DNA of 64,000 nucleotides from JAMXLG01 sp963818925 (GCA_963818925.1 CAWFTN010000001.1:1302001-1366000); one strand, 5' to 3'. Counted from the first letter of the stretch, positions 7,950 through 18,347 are shown. Translations and numbers: made by a program. The notes: generated from the sequence alone by a model not told the origin.

Positions 7950-10232
7950 CTACTGTGCGGCGCGGCGATCGTCGACGATTGCGAGATCGGAAAGGTGGCT
8001 CATCGCGATCGCCGGCGAGAAGAAGAAGCCCTGTCCGTACGTGACATCGAGCGTCCGCAGCGCCTCGACCTGCGCGATGCGCTCGACGCCCTCGGCCGTC
8101 GTCGTTAGATCCAACACGTCCGCCAACGCAACGATACTGCGGACAATCTCGCGCGAACGCTCGTCGCTGTCGATCTCTTCGACGAAGGAGCGATCGATTT
8201 TGACGCCGGAGATCGGCAGACGCTGGAGATACGAAAGGGATGAATACCCGGTGCCGAAGTCGTCGAGCACGACGGAAACGCCGGTTGCCACGAGCGCTTT
8301 GAGCATTTTGTGCGCCTCGTCGGCGCGCGTCATCATCGCCGTTTCGGTGATCTCCAGACGCACGGACCTCGGCTCGACGCTGTATTCGTTGAGCAGTTCG
8401 CGAAACTGCTCGGCGAAAAGCGGCGAGGTCAGTTCGGTTGCGGAGACGTTGAACGCAATATTGCAGCCGGGAAACAGGGCGAGAATGCTCGCGGCTTGAG
8501 CGAGCGCAGCGCGTTGAACGGCGGCATCGATCTGATGAACGAATCCGCGCGATTCCGCAAACGGGACGAATGCGGCGCCCAAGAGTGCTTCGCCGCCGCG
8601 CTGCCAACGCGCGAGTGCTTCGAAGGAACGAACCGCACCGGTTGAGAGCTCGACGATCGGCTGATAGTGCGGGACGATATCTCCGTGTTCGATGGCGCGA
8701 CGCAGATCGAGTTCCAGTTCGGCGTCGAGCGCTACTTGTAGGCGCATTTCCGTATCGAACACGGAGCAGCGCGCGCGGCCGCGATTCTTCGCGGCATACA
8801 TCGCGATATCGGCGTCGCGGAGCAATTCTTGCGCCGCGTCATACGAATCGTCAACTATCGCAATGCCGATCGAGGCTTGCGGATAAATGGTGCGTCCGTA
8901 CAAAACGGCGGGCTTGGCGATCACGCGCAAGATCATCTCGCCCAGCCCGTAGACTTCGCTTGCACCGCACGGCACGAGCATCGCGAACTCATCGCCGCCT
9001 AAGCGGCCGACGAACGCGCCGGAAGGAAGCGATGCGCGCAGGCGCGCTGCAAGAATGCGCAATAGTTCGTCGCCGGCCGGATGCCCGAGCGTTTCGTTCG
9101 TAATGTTGAACCGGTCCAGGTCGACGAGGAGCACGGCGTGATCGCTGCGGCGGTCTTCGAGAAGGCGCGCGCCGGTTTCGAGAAACGCCGCGCGATTCGG
9201 TAGTCCGGTGAGGTCGTCGGTAAAGGCCGCCTTTCGCAGCTCGGCCTCGACGCGCTTGGCGACGGCGATGTCGGCGCGAAGTACGGACGCTGCAGACGTC
9301 GCGCGCCACCGCCCAAATAAACCCACCGCCGTACAGAGAGCGAGAAGCCACAGGGCGGCAACCGCAACGATCGCGCTCGTAACCGTTTCGCGATGCGCGG
9401 CAAGCAATGGAGCCGCGTCTCTCGTCAAATGCACCACGCCGCGCGAATAGGCAAGTCCCATCGACGCATCCCGATAATCGGAACGGTTCTTCGTAAGCGG
9501 GCCGGTGGACACAAACGACCGTTTGTCGGGCGCCTGGGCCCACGCAACATCGCCCTTGCGCGTGTCTTTCGAAAGCATCGCCCGGAACTGCGCGGTCAGA
9601 ATATCGACGCTTGCGACCCCTTCGAGGCGGCCGCCGCCGTAAAAGGCGCGCACGACGCTAATGAAGCTTCGCCCATCCTCGGTGTATGGTCCGTAGTACG
9701 TAACGACGCCATGGCGGCGAACGGCGCTGCGGAACCAATCCGTGCTTACGTAGTCGTCGGTGCCACGTCCGGGCCCCACGTAGAGGACCTCGTCGAACCC
9801 GACGCGCCGATGCGTGTACCGGGTCCACAGCCGTCCCGACTGATGGTCGTACACGTTTGCGAGCCGGCCGCCCGGCCAGACATCGGGCGCGTAGAAAACG
9901 CCGAGGCCGTACACGTTTGCGTCCCGGCGCGACTCGAAGAGCTGCGCGACGAACCACCGCACGCGCCGCATGTCGCCCACGGTCTTGGCCGCGAGGTTCC
10001 CCGTGCTCATCGTTAACTGATTGGCGCAGGCGAAATAGTCGTCGATCCGGTGTACGACTTGCTGCAGCCGGACCGTTTGGCTTGCGGCGAAGCTTTCGTC
10101 GATCGCCCGCAAACGCGACTGCGACCCAAAAATGATCGCGGCCGTTCCGGCGATGGCGAGCGCGCCGAGCACGACAAGCCAATACCACGGCCACCGATAG
10201 TCATGCGCCGCGCGCTCGGTCGTCGTCCCCAT
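7950..10232 (-). CDS. membrane GGDEF-EAL protein with periplasmic sensor
   Basis: 760 residues. One membrane segment (about 17-37), a periplasmic Cache-like region (38-280), a second segment (about 285-305), then GGDEF (about 335-490; RLGGDEFAML) and EAL (510-745) domains. Both catalytic signatures look intact: EAL with FEALARW, NVSATEL, EITET, DDFGTGYSSL and KIDRSF. It may therefore make or break down c-di-GMP, under control of an external ligand. It sits ten bases from the xerC-like gene on the same strand; a separate transcript from the following + strand gene. Confidence 0.92.
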   Translation of the reverse strand: MGTTTERAAHDYRWPWYWLVVLGALAIAGTAAIIFGSQSRLRAIDESFAASQTVRLQQVVHRIDDYFACANQLTMSTGNLAAKTVGDMRRVRWFVAQLFESRRDANVYGLGVFYAPDVWPGGRLANVYDHQSGRLWTRYTHRRVGFDEVLYVGPGRGTDDYVSTDWFRSAVRRHGVVTYYGPYTEDGRSFISVVRAFYGGGRLEGVASVDILTAQFRAMLSKDTRKGDVAWAQAPDKRSFVSTGPLTKNRSDYRDASMGLAYSRGVVHLTRDAAPLLAAHRETVTSAIVAVAALWLLALCTAVGLFGRWRATSAASVLRADIAVAKRVEAELRKAAFTDDLTGLPNRAAFLETGARLLEDRRSDHAVLLVDLDRFNITNETLGHPAGDELLRILAARLRASLPSGAFVGRLGGDEFAMLVPCGASEVYGLGEMILRVIAKPAVLYGRTIYPQASIGIAIVDDSYDAAQELLRDADIAMYAAKNRGRARCSVFDTEMRLQVALDAELELDLRRAIEHGDIVPHYQPIVELSTGAVRSFEALARWQRGGEALLGAAFVPFAESRGFVHQIDAAVQRAALAQAASILALFPGCNIAFNVSATELTSPLFAEQFRELLNEYSVEPRSVRLEITETAMMTRADEAHKMLKALVATGVSVVLDDFGTGYSSLSYLQRLPISGVKIDRSFVEEIDSDERSREIVRSIVALADVLDLTTTAEGVERIAQVEALRTLDVTYGQGFFFSPAIAMSHLSDLAIVDDRRAAQ

Positions 10233-10370
10233 ACCTGATGTAAGTTTCGGCGAAAGTCGCCCCCAGATGCACCTTCCACAGTCTCGCTAACCACACCAAA
10301 TTAGTGTTTGTGGATATTAGCTTTATGTGGAAAAAGGACGCTGCCTCTCCACAGGGTACGAACCGCTGCG

Positions 10371-11615
10371 ATGTCTTCCGTTCAAACGGCAGCGGTGTGG
10401 GCCGTGAGCGCGTGCGCCGTCGGCGGCGTTTTGGTGCGGCCGCGGCGGACGCCGGAATGGATCTGGGCGGTCGGCGGCGGCGCGCTTGCGGCGGTGGCAA
10501 GCGCCATGAATGCCGGCGACGTTGCGCGCGCAGTCTGGCGAGGCGCGGACGTCTACGCGTTCCTGATCGGAATTCTGAGTTTGGCGGAATTGGCGCGCTC
10601 CGAACACGTGTTCGATGTCGTAGCGCTCCATCTATTGCGAGCGGCGAACGGTTCGCAGGCGCGTCTTTTTGCGTTGATCTACGGCGCCGGGACGATCGTG
10701 ACCGGGCTGCTCTCCAACGACACGACGGTCGTCGTGCTGACCCCCGCCGTCCTGGCGGCGCTCGCGCGGACGGGGTGCACGCCGCTACCGTATCTCTATA
10801 TCTGCGCGTTCGTGGCGAATGCGGCGTCGTTTCTGTTGCCCGTCTCGAACCCCGCGAATCTCGTCCTGTTCGGGCACGAGCTGCCGCCGCTGGTTCCGTG
10901 GCTGCGCGGCTTCGGCATTGCAGCCGCGGCGGCGATCGGACTCACGTACGCCGTGTTGCGCCTGCTCTACCGGCGCGAACTTCGTGAACCGTATACCTAC
11001 CGCGATGCCGGTCCGCCCCCACGAGAAACGGCGGCCCTGACGGCCGCGCTGCTGGTCGGTTCGGCCGTTGCACTCGTCGCCGCAAGCGCCTTCGGCGTCA
11101 ACATCGGATACACGGCGCTTGGCGCCGCCGGCGTATCGCTAGTAGCTATTGCGCTCCGCGCGCGAGCGAGTGCGGCGGCGGCGTTGCGTCACACGACATG
11201 GTCGATCGTCCCGCTCGTCGCCGGACTCTTCGTCATCGTCGCGGCGCTCGATCGCATAGGCGCGATCGACCTCGTCCGTGGGCTGTTGTATCGAAGCGAT
11301 TCGCCGGCGCTCGCTGGGGTGTTTTCCCTCGGAGCGGTCATGACGCTCGCTTGCAATTTCTTCAACAACCTGCCCGTTGCGCTTGCCTCCGGAGCTGCCG
11401 TGCAGTCGGCGCACGCTGCGCCGCGGATTGCCGATGCGACGCTTGTCGCCGTCGACCTCGGACCCAATCTCTCCGTGTCGGGTTCGCTTGCCACGCTGCT
11501 ATGGCTCGTGGTGCTGCGCCGTGAAGGGATCACCGTGACGGCGTGGCAGTTTTTGAAAGTCGGAGTCATCGTATTGCTCCCGGCGCTCATCGCCGCTCTT
11601 CTCTTCGTCCGCTAG
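10371..11615 (+). CDS. ArsB/NhaD-family inner-membrane anion or ion carrier
   Basis: 414 residues from the ATG at 10371 (an earlier in-frame ATG gives a non-hydrophobic, unlikely leader). About ten to twelve hydrophobic segments. ArsB-like landmarks are LLSNDTTVVVLTPAV, PVSNPANLVLFG, CNFFNNLPVALASG and DLGPNLSVSGSLATLLWL. These are the paired Asn/Asp/Gly-rich hairpins of the ion transporter superfamily. Arsenite efflux is the nearest family function, but no arsenic regulator, reductase or ArsA lies nearby, so the substrate is open. Confidence 0.78.
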   Translation: MSSVQTAAVWAVSACAVGGVLVRPRRTPEWIWAVGGGALAAVASAMNAGDVARAVWRGADVYAFLIGILSLAELARSEHVFDVVALHLLRAANGSQARLFALIYGAGTIVTGLLSNDTTVVVLTPAVLAALARTGCTPLPYLYICAFVANAASFLLPVSNPANLVLFGHELPPLVPWLRGFGIAAAAAIGLTYAVLRLLYRRELREPYTYRDAGPPPRETAALTAALLVGSAVALVAASAFGVNIGYTALGAAGVSLVAIALRARASAAAALRHTTWSIVPLVAGLFVIVAALDRIGAIDLVRGLLYRSDSPALAGVFSLGAVMTLACNFFNNLPVALASGAAVQSAHAAPRIADATLVAVDLGPNLSVSGSLATLLWLVVLRREGITVTAWQFLKVGVIVLLPALIAALLFVR

Positions 11616-11625
11616 CTCGCTACTT

Positions 11626-13458
11626 ATGATGCATCGTCTGCTGCGTTTTGCCGCAATCGTCTTATCCTGTGCCGTTCTGCTCGGCGTCGCGCAAGCGCCG
11701 CCGAAGACGCCGTCGACATTCGAAATTCTCGGCGCGAGCGTGCGCGTCGAAGTGGAACGCAACGCCACGCTTCTTTCAGCCAGCTTCGTACCGTCGCTGA
11801 AGCCGGGCGACGTTATTCGCATTTCATTTCCCAAGGGCGTGCAGTTCAGCAAGTCGCCGCGTTGGCACTTAGTCGTCGCGAACATGTACGACGACTACTT
11901 GCAGCACCCGCCGTCGTTCCCGATCCCCGATGCCGATCTAAGTCTTGAAAAGGCGGGATACGTGTGGACGGTGCGCGTCGTCGCAGATGCGACGCCGATC
12001 TTCTTCTTGATTCCGGAAGACGGGACGCGTCGAGGACACGGCATTCCCGATGCGCGCGCCGCCATCGACAACCTGCGCAACCGCGCGCTTCTTCTCAAGA
12101 CGGCGTCGCTCTCGGCGACGGCGGAAGAGAAGAAATCGGCAATGCAATCGTTCCTTCATTCGCTCGCGAATATGCAGCCGGGCGAGATTTCCGATGCGCG
12201 CTCGCGCGTCGCGGCCGCTACGCAGGGAATGTTCGGCTACGATCTCGCCGATCAAGCATGCTTCGATGCGTCGGCTGCGCAAAGCACGCAGTACGCCTGC
12301 GTCGCGAGCGCCGTCGCACAGGGCTACGACAGCACACCGAAGATCGACGTCGCAGGTGCTGCAGCTAGCCAACTCTCCGTCAACAGCGCGACGTACGGAA
12401 TGCTCGTCGGCGCGATCTATCAGCTGTTGATGAAGCGCCGCGTCGAAGCAAACTACACCTTTGTTCCCGGTGCAATCAAGCCCGGCCAGAGCGCAACGGA
12501 CGTCTACGTCAACGAGCAGCCGCAGTATGACGCAAGCGGCGCAAAACCGTCGACAATCGTCTATTTCGAGGTCGCGTCGCGGTCGGGCTCGCCGCGGAAT
12601 CCGGGCTACGGTTCGACGCCGTCGCTTCCCGTCTGCGTCGCGCAGGACAGCATCGATCTCGGGGTGCTCTTCACGGGCTCGCCGAGTTACTTCCGTTCGC
12701 ATCATGTCGTCGTCGACGCCGGTTCGTCACACTACGATCTCTCCGCGAATTACGATCCGCTCGATGGATACTCGGCGCCGCTCGCACCCGGTCAATATGC
12801 GGCGCTCGCAAATGGCGCCACGGCGCGCGTCGAAAGCACCTGGGGATTCGATACGTACGAGTCGTCGCCGATCGCGCTCGTTACGTCACGTCAGGTGACG
12901 TGGCAGTTGCAAGATCCCGCAGCGTCGCTCGTCTCCGGATCGAAATCGGAGACGCTCGCGCTCAACGACAACGGTTCCGGAGTGGCGCGCTGCGTGCAGA
13001 GCGTTACCGTCACGGACGGCCTCGGACATACGATTCCGGTCACAAATATCGATACGACGAAAGATACCGTCACGGCGACGGTCGACGCCTCTAAGGCGCA
13101 GGGAGCGACCGCGACGGCGACTGTGAATCAAAGCGGGAACATCGCAAGCGGACAGATCGCGCTCTCACTTCTTCCGTCGCTTCCGACGGTTACGAGCGCG
13201 GTTGCCTATTTGCCCAAAGGAGTGCTCGTACTGCGCGGAAGCGGACTGAAGTACATCGATGCGGTCACACTGCAACAAACCGGCATCGTTTTCGGAAACG
13301 GCACGCCGAATAGAGACGGCTCCTGGAGTTTTCGCGCCGGCCAACACGCGTCGTATCAGCCGGCCTGGCAGCACGAGACGATGACGATTTCCTATTCGCT
13401 CGTGCCGCCCGACAAACGTACTGCCGCCGCCGAAGCGGACGTGCAATACGCTCCATAG
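11626..13458 (+). CDS. secreted protein of unknown function
   Basis: 610 residues with a clear Sec signal (residues 1-24, cleavage near AQA). The remainder is polar and beta-rich with no family I recognise. A region around 230-270 holds AAASQLSVNSATYGMLVGAIYQ, and the second half contains IgG-like segments (VTVTDGLGHTIPVTNIDTTK, SQNGNIASGQ-like). It ends three bases from the TonB receptor stop on the other strand. Ten bases after the ArsB-like gene, so probably the same transcript. Function not assigned. Confidence 0.6.
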   Translation: MMHRLLRFAAIVLSCAVLLGVAQAPPKTPSTFEILGASVRVEVERNATLLSASFVPSLKPGDVIRISFPKGVQFSKSPRWHLVVANMYDDYLQHPPSFPIPDADLSLEKAGYVWTVRVVADATPIFFLIPEDGTRRGHGIPDARAAIDNLRNRALLLKTASLSATAEEKKSAMQSFLHSLANMQPGEISDARSRVAAATQGMFGYDLADQACFDASAAQSTQYACVASAVAQGYDSTPKIDVAGAAASQLSVNSATYGMLVGAIYQLLMKRRVEANYTFVPGAIKPGQSATDVYVNEQPQYDASGAKPSTIVYFEVASRSGSPRNPGYGSTPSLPVCVAQDSIDLGVLFTGSPSYFRSHHVVVDAGSSHYDLSANYDPLDGYSAPLAPGQYAALANGATARVESTWGFDTYESSPIALVTSRQVTWQLQDPAASLVSGSKSETLALNDNGSGVARCVQSVTVTDGLGHTIPVTNIDTTKDTVTATVDASKAQGATATATVNQSGNIASGQIALSLLPSLPTVTSAVAYLPKGVLVLRGSGLKYIDAVTLQQTGIVFGNGTPNRDGSWSFRAGQHASYQPAWQHETMTISYSLVPPDKRTAAAEADVQYAP

Positions 13459-13461
13459 TGC

Positions 13462-16400
13462 TCAGATTCTGATCTGCACGCTTCCGGTGAGTTGGATCGG
13501 CTGACGTACGCCGACGAAGCCGGTGTTGGTGTTATTGATGAAGGCGCCGTACGGGTAGCGCATTTCCGCCGGCGGTGCCGGTGCGAAGCTATTCGGGTAG
13601 AAATTGCCGGCGCTCGCCATGAGGCTTGCGCCGAGTGCGCCGTACGTGCAGATGTTGGGGTTATCCCACGGATAGCCGCGCTGACCGCAGGTGTTCACCA
13701 AGTTTACCAACCCAAGTTGGGCGGTGATTCTTTGCGTAAACGCGTACTGCAAATTCAACCCAAGCGTAAACGTCCACGGCTGTTTGTATTGTCCGAGCGT
13801 GTCGAACGTGCCGCTGAACGGGTTCGGCGTAAAGATCAATCCCGTGCAGCTCGCCGGATCGGCGCCGGTGCCGACGAGATTCGCGCCGCACGTGGACGGG
13901 TCGTATCCCGGAACGGTCGTCGGCGCACCATATGTCGCGCCGCTGCTGTAGTTCATGCCGACGGTCGCCGTGAAGCGGTCGTGTTTGTAGTTGAGCAATA
14001 ACGACACGACGTCGGGTGTCGCATAGCCGTTCAATCCGGCAAACGGACCGGGAATAACATCATACGTGGTATACCAGGCGTTCGGGTCGAGCAGCGCTTG
14101 CGGTGCGCTGTTGTAATACGGATTTGCAACAATTCCCGGCTGCGCACAATTTGCCGTACCGGCGCCTGAGCCGGCAGCCGTTGCGAAGAAATAGCATGGC
14201 GATCCGCCGCCGGCTTTTGTGAACGCATTGTACTGGTTGACGTAGTTGTTGAGCTGGTCGATGACGTTAACGTTTTGCCCTTGGAAGTTTTGGTACCGGA
14301 TGCGGCTGTGCGTATACGTGTAGGACAGTTGTCCGGCAATGCCGTTGCGGCTGAAATCGCCCTTCGTGAACGCCAGTTCCACGCCTGAGGAGACTTGGTT
14401 GCCGACGTTCGTTCCCGATTCGAGTCCGCCGGCGGGATCGATAAAGAAGTTTTGCAACTGGTCGCGCGTCGCGCGATAGAACGGCGTGAGCTTGAAGCTC
14501 ATGTCCGTCCCCTTGATGCGCTGCTCCCAAGAGAGGTCGTAATTATAGGATGTATCCGGACGAATCGTGTGTTCGGGCGTGGTATAGCCGTACGCCGCGA
14601 AGTGGTTGCCGAGATAGAGCGGCAGATCTTCTTGCACGACGTTGTACTGCACCCACGACGAGTTCGGCGGACGCGCATAGACGCCGGCGGATCCTCGGAT
14701 GACCGAATTCGGATTCACGGTGTAGGTGAAACTGATGCGCGGCTGCCAACGCGCGACGACGTAATCCGGTACGTCACCCGGATTCGTGAGCGCATTCGGC
14801 GATCCGGCGAGGAGCGTCGTTCCCGCCGGACATGCTCCGAGCACGCCGGTCGACGGATTTGCGCGAGAGACCGGAGCGGTACCAATACCGGCGGTGCAAT
14901 ATTCGTTGTTGTACGAGTTGAACCAGAAGAGACGCGTCGGGTCTCCCGATCCCGTCTGACCGTAGATATATCGAAAGTTCTCGACGCGTACGCCGATGTT
15001 CACGTTCCAGCGATCGTCCGGGCGCCATTGATCGCCGATCGAGAAACCCGAAAAGCGCGTGTGCACTTGATTCAGCGCGGCACCGCTGCCGCTATAGAAA
15101 TAGTTGTTGGTGGTCAGCCACGACGCGCCGGCGCAGCCGGCGGTCGCGAGACATCCTGCGCTCGGTGTCGGAAGCGTTCCATTGAGGACGTTTTGAATAT
15201 CGCCTTCCGGATGACCGTTCGCGTCGACGGCGTTTTGTTCGAACCAGACGCAGCCGACGGCATTGCCCGTCTGCGGGTCGTAACACTGGGAGCCGTTGAG
15301 GTAACTCGCGATACTGTAATGCGGACGAATATACCCGATATCGTACCGCTGCAGGTTCGAGGCGGTATAGCCGTACGACGCCGTGAGTAGATGCTTATCG
15401 GTGAGCTGATCGGTGAAGCTGAGGTTGACGCCTGACGTATGGTCGGGAATCTCATACTGTGCCAGCTCCGCACCGTAATAGGGCTGCGCTGCGGTATTGG
15501 GACCGTAGATAAACCAATTCGAATACAGCATGTATCCGTAGACCCGCAGGAACGCGTTCTCGCTGAATGCATGCTGATATTGCAGCTTCTCGACCGACAC
15601 ACCGTTGTCGTTGGCATCGCGCAGCGCCGCCGGCAATGGATCGCCGAAGTTATGCGGCGGGCTGTTCGGGAAGAAATACGTCGACACTTTTGACGGATCG
15701 GGTGGCGCGCCCAGCGCACCCGTATACACATAACTGTCGTCCCAAGACAATTGCCCAAGCGCGTTTGCCGTCGAGGGACCGACGTCGTTCTGCGAGCTGT
15801 AGTAGTTCGCAAAGACTTCGCTGTTCACATAGAGCGCTTGAATGTCATCCCTCAGACCGCTGCTCTTATGCGGCAGCGCGAAGTGCAGATTCACGATCGA
15901 GTCGCGTTGCGCGGTATTCGCGATACCGAAGAGCGCTCCGGTGGTAAAGAGTGGCGTGCCCGGCGGTTCGTTTCCGACGTAGACATAGCCGTTGGGGCCG
16001 GGAAGAAATGAGTTGGGATCGACATTATTAACCGGATAGAAAAAGTTGTCCGGAATCGATGCACCGTTGTAGTTATCGATGTAGCGGTAGTCCTGATTCG
16101 AACCGCCGATGCCGACGTAGTAGGAGAACCGCCGATCCGGCGTCGAGCCGCCCGCCTCGACCGATGCATTGTGATAGAACGTCGGTCCGCCGACCGCAAC
16201 GCTTCCGCTCGCGTAGCCCGGATACGTTCCCGTCTTTACGACCTGATTGATGTAGCCGGAAATGCCTTGTGCATCGGCACCCGCAGGCGTGCCGCCGGTG
16301 TACACTTGCAACTCTTGTTGCCCGAGGCTCGAGAGCATCGTCATCGGCGCGTTGTCGTACACGCGATTGACCGGAATGCCGTCGAGTTCGTAACCGACTT

Positions 16401-16983
16401 GGTCGATGTCGCCGCCCCGGATGTGCACCGTTTGAAACCAGCCTTGTTCACCGGGATCGATACTTACGCCCGGCACCGATGCAATCGCGCCGTAGGCGTT
16501 TGAAAGCGATCCCGCACCTGTAAGGCCGCTCGCAGCATTTGCGACGGTAGAATTTATGGAATAGACGTCGCTGCCGCTACCGGCCTTCACGAGATTACCG
16601 GCTGTCGTCGAAGCGACGCGTGCAATGGTCTTCAATGATTTCACCATCGCGAAGCGCAGATTCAGAACCTGATCGGCAAAAATGGTGACACCGGGATACG
16701 ACACGTCGTCATAACCGTTCTTCTTCAATTGAACGGTGAACGTATCGGGGTTGAGAGACAAAAAGCGGAAGCTTCCAGAAGCATCCGTTATCGAAGTCGC
16801 GCTTTGTGTCGCCGCGCTCACCGTGATGGTGACGTCTGCGAGCGGCGCTTGTGTTTGGCTGTCGACGACGCGCCCCGTGAGGCCGCCCGTCGTGCCCGCG
16901 CGAGCGGGCTGGAAACAGATGAACGCTCCGAAAATGATCCCGAGCGTCACGAGTGCGAGAGCTCTGGTTGCGTTGCGTAGCAT
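13462..16983 (-). CDS. TonB-dependent receptor with carboxypeptidase-regulatory N-domain
   Basis: 1173 residues. A signal peptide (1-29) is followed by a CarboxypepD_reg-like domain (31-110; LTGRVVDSQTQAPLADVTI), a plug (about 150-270; SVPGVSIDPGEQGWFQTVHI then ELDGIPVNRVYDN) and a long outer-membrane barrel with many Tyr/Asn-rich strands. It ends in the aromatic/hydrophobic strand QPIQLTGSVQIRI. Such receptors import large substrates using TonB energy. No TonB, ExbB or transport partner is in the window, so the ligand cannot be inferred. Confidence 0.9.
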   Translation of the reverse strand: MLRNATRALALVTLGIIFGAFICFQPARAGTTGGLTGRVVDSQTQAPLADVTITVSAATQSATSITDASGSFRFLSLNPDTFTVQLKKNGYDDVSYPGVTIFADQVLNLRFAMVKSLKTIARVASTTAGNLVKAGSGSDVYSINSTVANAASGLTGAGSLSNAYGAIASVPGVSIDPGEQGWFQTVHIRGGDIDQVGYELDGIPVNRVYDNAPMTMLSSLGQQELQVYTGGTPAGADAQGISGYINQVVKTGTYPGYASGSVAVGGPTFYHNASVEAGGSTPDRRFSYYVGIGGSNQDYRYIDNYNGASIPDNFFYPVNNVDPNSFLPGPNGYVYVGNEPPGTPLFTTGALFGIANTAQRDSIVNLHFALPHKSSGLRDDIQALYVNSEVFANYYSSQNDVGPSTANALGQLSWDDSYVYTGALGAPPDPSKVSTYFFPNSPPHNFGDPLPAALRDANDNGVSVEKLQYQHAFSENAFLRVYGYMLYSNWFIYGPNTAAQPYYGAELAQYEIPDHTSGVNLSFTDQLTDKHLLTASYGYTASNLQRYDIGYIRPHYSIASYLNGSQCYDPQTGNAVGCVWFEQNAVDANGHPEGDIQNVLNGTLPTPSAGCLATAGCAGASWLTTNNYFYSGSGAALNQVHTRFSGFSIGDQWRPDDRWNVNIGVRVENFRYIYGQTGSGDPTRLFWFNSYNNEYCTAGIGTAPVSRANPSTGVLGACPAGTTLLAGSPNALTNPGDVPDYVVARWQPRISFTYTVNPNSVIRGSAGVYARPPNSSWVQYNVVQEDLPLYLGNHFAAYGYTTPEHTIRPDTSYNYDLSWEQRIKGTDMSFKLTPFYRATRDQLQNFFIDPAGGLESGTNVGNQVSSGVELAFTKGDFSRNGIAGQLSYTYTHSRIRYQNFQGQNVNVIDQLNNYVNQYNAFTKAGGGSPCYFFATAAGSGAGTANCAQPGIVANPYYNSAPQALLDPNAWYTTYDVIPGPFAGLNGYATPDVVSLLLNYKHDRFTATVGMNYSSGATYGAPTTVPGYDPSTCGANLVGTGADPASCTGLIFTPNPFSGTFDTLGQYKQPWTFTLGLNLQYAFTQRITAQLGLVNLVNTCGQRGYPWDNPNICTYGALGASLMASAGNFYPNSFAPAPPAEMRYPYGAFINNTNTGFVGVRQPIQLTGSVQIRI

Positions 16984-17023
16984 TATAAGAGTTTATTAAC
17001 TCAAGTCGCCGTTTCCTTGCTTT

Positions 17024-17944
17024 TTATTCGTGCCACCGCCGCGTCAGGTAGAGCCAAAACGCCAAACCGGCGAATCGCCCGTAGCGCGCGAAATGCCGGC
17101 GAATCGTCTTGTCCGATGCACGCTTTTTCTTCGCCACGCGCACGTACGTCGGGCGCGTCCATGAGTCGAGAATCAGCTGGTGATGATAGCCCAGTAGCTG
17201 CATCATATGCGCAGCGGCATACGGTCCGACCCCCGGCAACGCCAAGAGCCGTTTCTCGACTTCGTCTTCGCCGAGCCCGTACTGTGGCAAAAGGATTTCC
17301 AGGTTCAACGTGTTCTCGACGACGTCGGATGCGATTTTGCGTACGTATGGACCGCGATACCCCATGCGCGCAACATCGGTGAACCATCGATCGGGCGTTC
17401 GCGCTAGAAGCGGCGCATCGGGAAACGCTCCGCCGCCGAGTTCGACGAGCGCCGTAATCATGCGCGTCGTCGCGGACCACGCGCAATTCGTGGTGCAGAT
17501 CGTACGAATCACATCGTCGAACACGGCCGGACTTGCGAGCATTCGTCCCGCTCCGGCGCGCGCCCAACTCAAATCCAAATCGCCGTCGATCATGTCATAG
17601 AACGGCGCGAGGTCATCGTCGAGCCGAAACATGCGCGTCGCAATCGAGCGAACCTCATGCTCGTCGCGTTTCGAGAACCGGCGATCACTCGCGATTTCCA
17701 GTATTCCGTCGCGTTCGGTAAAGCGCAGCGTCACGATCGCACCGTTGAGCCCGACGGTCAATTCGTACGCCGGCGTCTCTTCGTCGACGCGACCGGGCGG
17801 CAGCGCGGCGAGGCCGTGGGAATTGATCGTGAACGGAAAAGAGACCGGCTCGCCGCCCGCGCCTCGCAGCGGTAGCGCGATCGGTGAACCCGTCGCTTTA
17901 CGCGACGTACGAGACGTTGACGGCGAAGCCCGCAGCTTCGGCAC
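17024..17944 (-). CDS. HhH-GPD DNA glycosylase (AlkA/OGG-like)
   Basis: 306 residues. The helix-hairpin-helix LALPGVGPYAAAHMMQLLGY (about 232-251) leads to the catalytic Asp260 in LILDSW. Upstream, DDVIRTICTTNCAWSATTRM matches the helical core of 3-methyladenine/8-oxoguanine glycosylases. It should excise damaged bases. GTG start at 17944 lies within the end of the preceding gene (47-base overlap). The first 25 residues are low-complexity, and a slightly later start is possible but no good codon was seen. Confidence 0.82.
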   Translation of the reverse strand: MPKLRASPSTSRTSRKATGSPIALPLRGAGGEPVSFPFTINSHGLAALPPGRVDEETPAYELTVGLNGAIVTLRFTERDGILEIASDRRFSKRDEHEVRSIATRMFRLDDDLAPFYDMIDGDLDLSWARAGAGRMLASPAVFDDVIRTICTTNCAWSATTRMITALVELGGGAFPDAPLLARTPDRWFTDVARMGYRGPYVRKIASDVVENTLNLEILLPQYGLGEDEVEKRLLALPGVGPYAAAHMMQLLGYHHQLILDSWTRPTYVRVAKKKRASDKTIRRHFARYGRFAGLAFWLYLTRRWHE

Positions 17945-18347
17945 GCATCAGCACGCCGTAGACGGCGTCGAGTTCGTGTTCGATCGACGTGATCTCGCGC
18001 GCGGAAACCGCGCACCGCGCCGCATTGCTCCATAGAATCGCGTGCGCGCGCTCGAGCGCCGTGCGCAATCGCCTCGGCGTCGCTTCGAGCACGGGCCAAT
18101 CGAGCTCCGTCTGCGCCGGAACCACTCGCCAGCCCGCGCCCGAGAGGGGCGGCAGCTCATCGTCGGGATCGAAGGCGTGCGGAATGGCGGCCAAGATGTC
18201 GAGTGCCTCCCGGTCGTCCTTCGGCAGTGCGAGCCCAAGTTCAGACAGGCGCACGATGTAGCGAAAGAACGACGGATCGCCGACGGTGTAGGCACCCGCC
18301 GGTGAAGCGACGTTAACGTGCACGAGATCCAAATCGGTCACACTCAC
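17898..18347 (-). CDS. conserved-looking hypothetical protein upstream of the glycosylase
   Basis: 149 residues, GTG start, no signal peptide or membrane segment. Acidic and helical in the second half (TPRRLRTALERAHAIL, SIEHELDAVYGVLMRAE). It overlaps the DNA glycosylase by 47 bases, suggesting co-expression, and its 5' end overlaps the divergent glcF start by 30 bases if glcF uses its upstream GTG. I recognise no family. Confidence 0.55.
   Translation of the reverse strand: MSVTDLDLVHVNVASPAGAYTVGDPSFFRYIVRLSELGLALPKDDREALDILAAIPHAFDPDDELPPLSGAGWRVVPAQTELDWPVLEATPRRLRTALERAHAILWSNAARCAVSAREITSIEHELDAVYGVLMRAEAAGFAVNVSYVA

Noticed and set aside
10268..10350. DnaA-box-like motifs (TTTTCCACA, ATATCCACA and weaker ones)
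   Set aside because: Only one matches the consensus fully, and no dnaA, dnaN, gidA or unwinding AT-tract is near, so an origin is not supported.
13492..16503. Plus-strand frames up to 331 codons inside the TonB receptor
   Set aside because: Antisense to a receptor with clear plug and barrel; Arg-rich without a start context.
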